64,000 nt of DNA from Unio delphinus (lineage: Eukaryota > Mollusca > Bivalvia > Unionida > Unionidae). Shown in pieces: positions 21,671 to 31,727 of the stretch (position 1 is the first letter of the stretch; every line of letters begins with the position of its first letter). Location: contig JAQISU010000096.1 in NCBI GenBank assembly GCA_029339505.1, positions 1,354,501-1,418,500 of the forward strand, in the 5' to 3' direction. The notes beneath the pieces were generated by a model that was not told the origin of the DNA, ran no database searches, and saw only the letters and a list, made by a program, of their open reading frames with translations. Position numbers and translations under genes: made by a program.

Positions 21671-23761
21671 GTTTTCTTGACACATTGCAGTGTGCAAAAA
21701 TAGGATAATGCTAAGATACCTGAATTGTTCAAGCTCAAGTCAACTCAAGGTTTTGTTTCATACAATGATTTACTGATAGAAGAAAAAATTGTTCTATAAT
21801 TTTAGGATGTAAGTTTTGAAAACAAATTTACATGACAGACGGAACAGTTTACGTAATTATGGTGACTACAGCTCACAATTTTGGAGAGGTATCTTCAAAA
21901 CAGGAACAGATGCCATTAGATTTCAATAAAAATTGCTAGGACGGAGAAAGGGAGAGAATGTTATTCCTTCTTTTAAAAATATCACGACTCTTTTACGTTT
22001 TATATGGTATATTTTCCTTACGAAATTTCACACACATCACACTGACATACTTATTTCTTTAGGAAATAAACCACTATTGTAAAATATCACAAGAGTGAAT
22101 TGCAGTCATAGCCTACTAAAATCATTCTGTCAATTTTGGTGTATTTCGCAATAAGACTGACATTTCCACGATGGTGCTATTATTTGTGCATAAGTTTATT
22201 GTTTGGAAAGTGACTAGTGGACAGGTACAGAAATATACGCCTTATCTTCTCGTTGTGAGAATAACACCTGAAGCCGATTTGAAGCGAAGGCGGTGGAAAA
22301 AATCGGTTTGCCAATGAAATCACTTACAATTAGTGACGCATTGTTTGGTCCGAAATTCAAGGTAGGTAGTGTAGTGGTCAGGCGCAGAAAACACACGTCT
22401 TATCTTGTCACTGTACTAAGTACGAGTGAGGGCATTTCGAAGCTAAGGGGGTAGAAAAAAAAGTGTAGCCAATAAATTGCTTCTTACGACTGGCGCATTG
22501 TTTTGCCTGGCTCATGCATTGATTCAATTGCAGCGCAGACAGACTGGAGTGTGAACTTAAAATCCCTTTGTTGCGCATTGTACCATTTCTTCATGATACA
22601 TCAACCACTTAACTGCAATTATTGTTCGAGTTTTAAAACTGACCAAACAAATATTATCTCACTTTGACATAAACACATTCGTCTAGGTAGAGAGAAATAA
22701 TATAGTAGTGAGTGGTAACTTTTGTCAAAGTAGTGAATTTGGGGTTTGTATAAAGTAAATAAACTACAGTACAGTGAACCTCAAGGATGATAACCCAATC
22801 TGTCTGTCCATAGATGCATGTATTTACATCAGAAGAAATGTGTTATCTAAAACACAAAGATATAAAGCAAGCATGATTAGAATGAACACAGAGTGCAAAC
22901 GTTTGCAACAAAGGTATGTTTTCCTTCACGTCTGCGCAACTTTAAGTTTCAATCCTCTTGCAAAACAAACTTGGTACGTTTTATAGAGCTTGAAATAATA
23001 AAAATATGAACAAACTTAAGCCCTTTGCTATATACATTTTCTTTTGCAGCAATAGAATAAACAACATATATACCGTTACAGCAATAAACAATCTTACATC
23101 TTCTATAAAAGAATAAATGAATAAAAGAACAGAATTAAAGATAAACGATGACTAACCCCCCAAAAACAAACAACCGAATTTAACAAACGCAAGGACGTGT
23201 AGAAATGTCTCACTTGGAGAAGGCATTGGATGTAATCTGACATGCACCAACACCGTGAAAAAATTTATAAAGAGAGAATTTTTAATTCAAAATTTAATTT
23301 TGCTCCAAATTGTTTGTGTTTTAAGAGAACATACCAAAACACCAATAAAGGGTGGAACGGGGAAGATACACATAATTTTTGTTGTTGATATTTCTGAAAC
23401 AATGATATGATATTCCTACAGTTCTTAGCCAGCTCTGTATGCTGGGACGGGTCTGTGGGATATCCACAAATACAGAAGTGCAGATTCTGGTCACGTTGCG
23501 AGTGTGTGCGTATTATGGAAAATGGTAAAATTCTGATAGTAATTTTTTCTTGACACTTATGAAGTGAAGTACCTGTGCAAGTGTCAAAAGCTATAGTCAC
23601 ATAACTTTTGTACGGCTTGCAAACATTTACACTTTTGAAAATGTGAAGTATCGCAAGTTATAATCACAAACAGAACTGGAACATAGGGTCTTGACAGTTG
23701 TTGTTTATACACCTCCGCTCAACTTCACAACTTAACTTGCTCTGACTCATGCTTTGATCTT
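21671..23761. other. Interval left of the polymerase block; no gene recognised
   Basis: Positions 22220-22350 and 22385-22505 are two diverged copies of one segment (CTTATCTT early, then GAAGC, then GACGCATTGTTT or GGCGCATTGTTT). An open frame at 23265-23600 on the minus strand shows no domain and looks like chance. Confidence 0.4.
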
Positions 23762-23884
23762 ATGAAAGATCGCCGTTGTAGGTGCAGCAACAGTAGTAAG
23801 AGCAGGAGGAGACATCGTCGCTGTTGTAAAAAAAGGATAATTCTTTTAAAAATGGGTTTATTATTTTTGTTAAATATCAAATGA
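23762..23884 (+). CDS. Small Arg/Cys-rich basic ORF, unassigned
   Basis: This 40-residue ORF starts MKDRRCRCSNSSKSRRRHRR. Its first 26 residues contain 12 Arg or Lys and 4 Cys, and its end is a short hydrophobic run. Compositionally it recalls protamine-like or viral DNA-condensing peptides. It lies about 0.5 kb upstream of the decayed DNA polymerase on the same strand. Because it is so short, chance cannot be excluded and no homology is claimed. Confidence 0.3.
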   Translation: MKDRRCRCSNSSKSRRRHRRCCKKRIILLKMGLLFLLNIK

Positions 23885-24238
23885 AGAAAGACGTGTGTTG
23901 GTAGATATCGCGGTCAACAGCAAAGTAGAAGTGACAAAGAGAATGAGATATCGTAGTCAAGTAGCGTTGTTTTCTAGATGGAGTAAGTACGTGTTCTAAC
24001 AGCACAGTACAGTCTCTGGAGCTCTTGATGACACCAGCTGTCTAGGTTTTTTTTTCTTTTATTGCAACCTTTTTCTTTTCGTGATAGAATTTGAATCGAA
24101 GGGTCGTCAAGATGCACGAGGTGTTTAAGACGCACTATTGTCGTTTGCACAAGTCATCCAGGGCTTCCAAATTGTTGGACATTCACTTGCCCTTGTGAAA
24201 TATACCAAGTCATTATCATAACTAGAGGTACATAGGGA

Positions 24239-24250
24239 TATATATAAATA
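24239..24250 (+). promoter_or_regulatory. Candidate TATA box for the polymerase ORF
   Basis: TATATATAAATA lies 37 bp before the first in-frame ATG (24287-24289) of the polymerase gene. Position and sequence fit a TATA promoter with a very short leader, but AT-rich DNA makes such matches common. Confidence 0.4.
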
Positions 24251-24286
24251 GAAATCGAACTTGGTTAAATCATTTCTGAATCAGTA

Positions 24287-27200
24287 ATGGAGATGAAACG
24301 ATCGCACGATTTCAGTGAGAGAGAAGAAGAAGGTAAGAGGTAGCGACGTGACGTATCGCCTCACACACGTAAAGAAGTGTTCGCTCAAATCGAAGACATG
24401 AGCGAACCTGAACCGATACCTTCCACGTCTGCGACCAGACCGAGAGATCATATTCCAAACCAAAGTCCACCAGTATCACCCGAAAAATATTACCACATTC
24501 GAGAGACGGAAAGAACGCTCCTCTAGAAAATTTAGAACTACGGCCTACAGGTACACGGTGAAAATTAAAGATTTCAAGTCGGACGTACCTATGGAGAAAA
24601 CAGATGGGTTCATCGCCGATTTGTGGGATTCTTTGTTAACCTCACTGAAACTACGATGCAAATGCAAAGAAGACGATCGCTTGACACTTTCCATTCATCA
24701 CGACGGTTTGAAGTCCCCTGTTTGGATCGAGTTTAGCAGTCCATCAGAACTGACACCTTCCAAAGTCATCGACAAGATTCAACATGTGCAACAATCCAAC
24801 GACAAGTTTCACATCGCCGACGGAAAAGCAATACTGTTCATGACCCACGTGTCTCTTCCACAGGGGACAGGACGCAAAAATGTATTATTGGTCGACAACC
24901 TTCGCAACACCAAACTAAGCCTCGTCCGAATCAACAATCCTCAAGACCAGATGTGTTTAACCCGTTTTGTTGTCGTGGGACGAACGTATGCCAACAAGAA
25001 CGACACGGCAGAATGGAAAAGAGCCTGGAAAACTATTCAACGATCGGACCCAGCCAAACACAGAAGTTAAGCAGAACTCCTGTTACAGCAAGCGGGGATA
25101 TCCGAAGACACCCCTTGCGGCATTCCAGAAATGCATAAATTGCAAGACGTCTTGGCTCCACGTTACACCTTGAAAGTGCACCCTCAAGAAGTGCGTGGAC
25201 CTCTTTTGTTTCGAGGCAACGATTTCAAACACGGAAAATACATTCACGTCTATCATCACGATGAGCATTTTGATACCATTACCAGCATCACTGGATTCCT
25301 GCGATACGGTTATAACTGTGAAAAATGTTACTATGGTTATAACAATCGAGAAGAACACAAGCATTGTGGATCAAAATGTGAGGGATGTTTGGCCTCTAAA
25401 CCTTGTCTGGACAAAGGACAAGAAAGAGTGCATTGCCCTGTTTGTCAGCGCACTTTTGTCAGTCCTACCTGTTACCAACAACATTGAAGATGCAAGTTTC
25501 ACAGCAGAAAAGTGATTGTCAACTGCTGAGATTGTGCCCTACTTGTGGACAAGGCATACGTACCAATAGTGCCAAGTTTCACGTTTGTCGAGGTAAGAAA
25601 CGATGTCACATTTGTCGCCAAATCGTGGATTTAGAACAGGAATGCTTCATTCAAAAATACCAACCCCAACAAGAAGATGACCAGAAGAAAGGAAATTTTA
25701 TCTTTTTTTTTATTTCGAATACATGCAAAACACCGGTATTCACATTCATAATTTCTGCGTGACTCACCGAGCGTGCGAGAAGTGCATCCAATAGCCTATC
25801 TTTAATCATTACCCTCTCTGTAGCAAGATTCCTGGAGGACGTGAAAAAATATTTCGAGGGTCAAACACCTTGGTCGATTTTGCCCAATGGATCTTAAACC
25901 CCGTCGACGAGACGTGGAGTCAAGAAGACATTGAACGTTACGGAGATTGTCATCGCCATGCCACGGTAATGGCTCACAATTTCTCGGGATACGATGGGCA
26001 ATTTCTGCTCAGATACTATACGGAACAAGGTACCGAACGTCCGAAAGTGTCTTTGAACATAGCCAAAATCATTTACATGCAAGTGGGACAAGTGCAGTTT
26101 AAAGATTCGATGAGATAATTGGCCATGCCTTTGAGTCGCATACCTAAAACGTTTGGAATGCCAGAAATGGCCAAAGGTTATTTCCCGCACTTTTTCAATA
26201 CCGAAGCCAATAAACGTGCCGTTCTACCCCATTTGCCTGAGGCTCACTATTACGATCCCGACAACATGCGTACCGAACAATGAGAAGTTTTCTTCGCTTG
26301 GTACCAGACTCACGTCTCGGACCCCTTCGACTTTCAGGAAGAAATGTTAAAGTATTGTCGATCTGACGTGGACATTTTACGACGCTGTTGTGGAAAATTT
26401 CGAGAATTCTTCATGGAGCTAGGAGGGATCGATCCTTTGAAAGAAGCTTGTACCATCGCCAAAGCGTGTTCTTTAGTGTACCGCCATCGATTCATGTCCG
26501 AAAACACCCTTGCTGTCATAAGCCCTCAAACGACGAACTTTGTCAAACGTCAATACTCGGTCAAAGCCCTACGCTGGCTACATTATTTGTGTGACAAGGA
26601 AAACAAATGTATCAAACACACCCGCGACGGAAAAGGCGAAAAGACCATCGAAACGTATTCGGTGGATGGCTGGGACTTAGAAAACCATCAGATCGTGTAC
26701 GAGTTTAACGGATGCTTATTTCACGGATGTCCCATGTGTTGCCCTCAACGTGACACCAAAAATCAGTTTTTACAACGGACCATGGAAGACTTGTACCAGA
26801 CTACTTGTCAGCGGCGTTTGAAGTTAGAACAGCAAGGATACCAAGTGGTGGAAATGTGGGAACATGAGTACGATCACCGTTTGAAAACCGATCCCGAGTT
26901 TAAACGCATTGCGGAAAGTTACAAGTTGGTGGACCCACTGAACCCCGGGATAGTTTGTACGTTTGTTTGCTGTACCAAGCGGATGAAGAGAAGAGAGAAG
27001 AAATCAAATACTTGGACGTGTGTTCGCTGTATCCTTACGTGTGCAAATATTGTCACTTTCCCGTAGGGCATCCACAATTGATGACAGAACACATTGATCT
27101 GGACCACATTTGATAGTACGAAGGATTGATCAAGTGCAAAGTCTTGCCTCCTACGGACTTGTACCATCCCGTTTTACCTCACATTACCAAGGGAAACTAA

Positions 27201-28342
27201 TGTTTCCTTTGTGTCGAACTTGTGCCGAAACGTGCAACCACGACCAACCTTGTCAGCACAGCCAGGAAGAACGCGCCTTGACAGGAACGTGTGTTAGCGT
27301 GGAATTGTTTAAAGCTCTGGACCTGGGATATCGACTGTTAGAAATGCACGAAATTTACCACTTTCCCAAGACACAACAATACCGCAAGGGTGACGAGACA
27401 CGGAAATGTATTTTTGCAGACTACGTAGATGCCTTTTTGAAACTAAAACAAGAAGCTAGCGGCTATCCTTTCTGGTGCCACACTCCCGAAGACCAAAATA
27501 AATTCAAAGAAAATTATAGGGAGCAGGAAGGTATCACTTTAGACCACATCGAGAAAAACGAAGGAAGGCGATCATTTGCCAAAGTGATGTTAAATTGCTT
27601 TTGGGGTAAAATGGCACAACGACCATCTTTACCCAAGACGGAGTATTTGTCCGAACCTTTCCGCTACTTCCAGATGATTCACGACAAAACCAAATACATC
27701 AAACACGTGGACGTCATTCGCGAGGACTTGATCTTAATCAATTACGAAAAAGAACTAGACTTTGCAGAAGCCGACAAATTTGGAAATGTCATCATTGCGG
27801 CTTACGTGACAGCCCATGATCGCTAAAATATGTACGAATTGTCAGAACTCCTAGGAGATCGCGTCCTGTATTTTGACACGGACAGTTGCATCTACATCGA
27901 TCGCCTCGGTCAACGTCACCCTGACATCGAAGGAGACCGTTTAGGAGCCTGGACAGATGAACATCCCGACGATAAGATTCTAAGTTTTGCAAGTGGCGGT
28001 CTTAAAAATTACGGCTACGAATACCGAAACCGTCAAGGAGAAATGCACACCGAATATAAAGTGAAAGGATTGACTCTCAATTATCGCACCAGTCGAGTGG
28101 TGAACTTTGACGTGCTAAAAGAAGCCTTGATGTCTGGACAGGATGAAACTTTTAAAGTGACCACCCACGAACCGCACTAGATCGTACGTTTACCCACACA
28201 CCAAATCGTCAGTAGGTCTTTGGAAAAAGTCTATCAAATCGTGTACCAGAAGAGAGTGCGGTTTCCCAATCACTTCACTTTACCGTACGGTCACGTCGAT
28301 GTTGGTCAGCATATAGAAAGGGACATCGTCCAAGACCGATAG
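24287..28342 (+). pseudogene. Protein-primed family-B DNA polymerase, Polinton/Maverick-like, decayed
   Basis: Over about 4.06 kb, fragments in shifting frames carry the ordered motifs of a protein-primed B-family DNA polymerase. A Cys/His-rich N-terminal region has CEKC (25317-25328) and several more CxxC pairs to about 25640. Exo II is AHNFSGYDGQF (25972 on) and Exo III YCRSDVDIL (26353-26379). An FNGCLFHGC segment typical of Polinton-like enzymes lies near 26704. Palm motif A is DVCSLYPYV (27015-27041), motif B KVMLNCFWG (27581 on) and motif C DTDS (27875-27886). It cannot be functional. In-frame stops lie at 24341, 25068, 25485, 26116, 26281, 27111, 27824 and 28178. Frame changes lie near 24520, 25490-25530, 25700 (a T-run that also disrupts the Exo I area), 25790, 26945-26990 and 27185-27200. 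The 24287 start is inferred from the TATA box and frame 2 continuity. The block is visibly richer in G+C than its flanks, which suggests foreign origin. I found no integrase, ATPase, protease or capsid gene beside it. Confidence 0.9.
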
Positions 28343-28443
28343 TTCATTGTGACTAACACTGCCAAGCGAGAAAGATGAATTATTTCACACACCAAGTATC
28401 GAGCGTAACACTCAAGTAGATTTACGAATGAAAGGGGTACGTA

Positions 28444-28542
28444 ATGGGAAACATCTACGCTGGGACACAAGCGATAACTGACCAGATTTTAAACAATGTG
28501 TGTGACGGATATAGAAAGCAACATGAACTTTCTCCTATTTGA
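28444..28542 (+). CDS. Short ORF after the polymerase, unassigned
   Basis: A 32-codon ORF (MGNIYAGTQAITDQIL at its start) has base composition like the polymerase block rather than the AT-rich DNA that follows. It may be the remnant of a neighbouring element gene, or chance. I do not recognise it. Confidence 0.25.
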   Translation: MGNIYAGTQAITDQILNNVCDGYRKQHELSPI

Positions 28543-29257
28543 TTGTTTGTTACTTGTTTTGGTTTAGCTTTTTTCTAAAAAAATGGATATTAATTGTTGT
28601 ATGAAAAGTGTCATTCTTATATGAAATGCTTATGCGTTGTATGTAAAGTAGGGTCTTTTTTTGAAGTCATAAACTTTAATTTTAAAAGTATTTTTTCTAG
28701 ATCCAAGAAATAGATAACATGTGAATAGATTTGTTCCATGTCCAGATTTGAATGTTTTAAATGGATAGTGCTTAGACTAAAGCACAGGCCAGAGAGCCCA
28801 TGTATATACTTGAATAAATGTTTTGAACCCATATCGTAGACTTTTATTATCTGTGGGTCTTTCTTTAGAACATCTCTACTCTCTTTTCTGTGTGTTTCAA
28901 TGTGTATTTGTTTCTTTCTGTATATCTATGTTTGTCCCTATCAGCCCTTTGTCCCTACACGTACATTTTACCCTATCAATAGTTTTGACCCTATAAACAC
29001 AATGGAGTCACCAATTTTCAATTCCCTTAGAACTCCAGGTGACATTCCCATGTTAAATTCCCATTAACACTAATTTTGATATACCCATTATTAACGTTAA
29101 GGTCCCAATGACACTAAAATGACCCAATCCTTGTCGCTATGTTCAATTCCCCATTCTCTCCATGTCACATTTCCCCATGTTAAATTCCCCATGTCGCTAG
29201 ATGTTCCCACGACTTTTTTGACTGGATTTCCCATTGTCGCTAAAGTATCTCCATATA
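28543..29257 (+). other. Degenerate low-complexity lead-in to the 35-bp array
   Basis: From about 28930 onward the DNA is built of repeated scraps such as CCCTATCA, AATTCCCCAT and TGTCGCTA without a stable period. AATAAA occurs at 28813-28818. No gene is recognised. Confidence 0.45.
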
Positions 29258-30050
29258 CTACTGTTGTGTTACTATGTTTAGTCAATATTGTACTCGAGTT
29301 GTGTTACTATGTTGGGTCAATATTGTACTCGAGTTGTGTTACTATGTTGAGTCAATATTGTACTCGAGTTCTGTTACTATGTTGAGTCAATATTGTACTC
29401 GAATTGTGTTACTATGTTGGGTCAATATTCTACTCGAACTGTGTTACTATGTTGGGCCAATATTGTACTCGAATTGTGTTATTATGTTGGGTCAATATTG
29501 TACTCGAATTGTGTTACTATGTTGGGTCAATATTGTATTCGAGTTCTGTTACTATGTTGGGTCAATATTGTACTCGAGTTCTGTTACTATGTTGGGTCAA
29601 TATTGTACTCGAGTTGTGTTACTGTGTAGGGTCAATATTGTACTCGAGTTCTGCTACTATGTTGGGTCAATATTGTACTCGAGTTGCGTTACTATGTTGG
29701 GTCAATATTGTACTCGAATTGTGTTACTATGTTGGGTCAATATTGTACTCGAGTTCTGTTACTATGTTGGGTCAATAGTATACTCGAGTTGTGTTACTGT
29801 GTTGGGTCAATATTGTACTCGAATTGTGTTACTGTGTTGGGTCAATATTGTACTCGAGTTGTGTTACTATGTTGGGTCAATATTGTACTCGAATTGTGTT
29901 ACTATGTTGGGTCAATATTGTACTCGAGTTGTGTTACTATGTTGGGTCAATATTGTACTCGAGTTGTGTTACTGTGTTGGGTCAATATTGTACTCGAATT
30001 GTGTTACTATGTTGGGTCAGTATTGCATTCTAGTTATGCTACTAGGTAGG
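29258..30050 (+). repeat. 35-bp minisatellite, right array, about 22 copies
   Basis: The unit is TACTCGAGTTGTGTTACTAT followed by GTTGGGTCAATATTG, with GAG/GAA and a few other variants. Since 35 is not a multiple of 3 and the unit has no stop in any forward frame, all three plus frames are open, giving a spurious hydrophobic protein up to 262 residues long with a 35-residue period. Each unit with GAG carries a CTCGAG site. Confidence 0.97.
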
Positions 30051-30338
30051 TGCCATAACTGAAAACGCTTTGAATGAAAATGCTTTATATATGTAGAAAT
30101 GTATAGTATATGAAGAAATAAATCTTAGAAATGAGAAACCTATGGTGTTCACAAAAGAAGATAACAAACATTTTAAAATTAAAATGCATAGATCTATATT
30201 AATACGTTAAAAAAATATCCATGGATGCTAAGTGACATTTTTGAGGCGCTGAGTAATGTATGTAAGCAAATGTACAAATCAGACCGCCGCACTATAAAGT
30301 ACTTACATATTAATTCATAATGAAGGTTTAATATGTCA

Positions 30339-30588
30339 TAGGGGCTTGACTGGTCGAGTGGTCTAAAGCGCTCACTGTTACTGATCACTGCCATCTCACC
30401 TCTGTCTGCGTGGGTTCGAGTCTCGGGCTCAGCCAATGTAGGTATGCGAGAACGCTTGCCGGTAGCTTCTCGTGGGTCGGTGGTTCTTTCTGGGATTTTC
30501 CCGGGTTCTTCCTCCATCATTAATACTTGCCACCATGTATGGCCTCTATTGTGCTGAAAAATGGCGTTAAACCCTATAACAACAACAG
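30339..30588 (+). mobile_element. SINE family 1, copy e
   Basis: This near-full copy has GGCTTGACTGGTCGAGTGG, TCTAAAGCGCTCAC, the B-box GGTTCGAGTCTC, the core TTCTCGTGGGTCGGTGG and the tail GTTAAACCCTATAACAACAA. Near-identical flanks TTAATATGTC (30328-30337) and TAAATATGTC (30590-30599) look like an aged target duplication. Confidence 0.9.
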
Positions 30589-30599
30589 TTAAATATGTC

Positions 30600-31221
30600 G
30601 ATGTTAAATTAGAAATATTGGAATATATGACATGATCTTTATCATTGAAGGTGAACTCAAAGGTGGAATTAGCCTGATACCAGATAGATACGCCAAAACA
30701 AAGCATGAATACCACCTGAACAAAGAGATATATCAAAACATGATGATACACACGAAGCATAAAGCTCTACAGTAAACTGACATTGGTTTTTTATTTCAGT
30801 CTCTAACAGGTTTAGTGCAAACATCGCCTTAACTCGATTAGTCACTCTTCAAATTTTCATAATATGAGACTATCAAATATATTTATCGATGCGTAAGCAT
30901 ACTTCACATTGTGCTCGATGTTTTAATATTTGCCTCAGTATCAGACTGGAAATAAATCTACATTTTGTGGTCATCTGCATTTTTACTTTAAGTTGATCTG
31001 AAGTTGAATATCTTGTGAATGTTAACAGCTTGCATTAACTATCATGCCTTCTTTACTCAATGGGCTTTATTATGTTGCTGATTCGTGAAACGTTTCCTGG
31101 TTATATTATCTGTGTTATTTCTGCAGTATTAAAACACCCTTAAAAAACACAATAAATTTGAAATTTGTTAAAGTTGTATTAGCTAATACGTCTAAAATAT
31201 TATCCCTGGTCAGGTGGTCAT
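30600..31221. other. No feature recognised
   Basis: AT-rich intergenic sequence. The long minus-strand open frame at 30194-30760 runs through the SINE and is not a gene. Confidence 0.4.
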
Positions 31222-31727
31222 AAAAAAAGCATTTTCATTTATGTCCTTGTCTTTAAATGATTGTAGAATTGACACCGAATTAAGGATAACAATAAAACAA
31301 AGCATTTTCATTTATGTCTTTGTCTTTAAATGATTGTAGAATTGACACCGAATTAAGGATAACAATAAAACAAAGCATTTTCATTTATGTCCTTGTCTTT
31401 AAATGATTGTGAAATTGACACCGAATTAATGATAACAATAAAACAAAGCATTTTCATTTATGTCCTTGTCTTTAAATGATTGTGGAATTGACACCGAATT
31501 AATGATAACAATAAAACAAAGCATTTTCATTTATGTCTTTGTCTTTAAATGATTGTAGAATTGACACCGAATTAAGGATAACAATAAAACAAAGCATTTT
31601 CATTTATGTCCTTGTCTTTAAATGATTGTGGAATTGACACCGAATTAAGGATAACAATAAAACAAAGCATTTTCATTTATGTCCTTGTCTTTAAATGATT
31701 GTGGAATTGACACCGAATTAATGATAT
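31222..31727 (+). repeat. 73-bp minisatellite, about 7 copies
   Basis: Units contain AAAGCATTTTCATTTATG, then TTTAAATGATTGTAGAATTG and ACACCGAATTAAGG. Copies are nearly identical, differing at a few sites (CCTTG or CTTTG; GTAG, GTGA or GTGG), which suggests recent expansion. Confidence 0.97.

Noticed and set aside
23265..23600. 111-codon minus-strand frame left of the polymerase block as an element gene
   Set aside because: It is on the opposite strand, lacks the polymerase block's base composition and has no recognisable motif.
24287..28342. Alternative genetic code as the explanation for the stops in the polymerase
   Set aside because: TAA, TAG and TGA all occur, and frame changes are present as well, which indicates decay rather than recoding.
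21457..30050. The two 35-bp arrays as terminal inverted repeats of a Polinton
   Set aside because: They are in the same orientation, whereas inverted orientation would be required.
29274..30062. 262-codon open frame as a membrane repeat protein
   Set aside because: It is produced entirely by the 35-bp array, and all three frames are equally open.
30194..30760. 188-codon minus-strand frame
   Set aside because: It runs antisense through a SINE, and the remainder has no recognisable domain.
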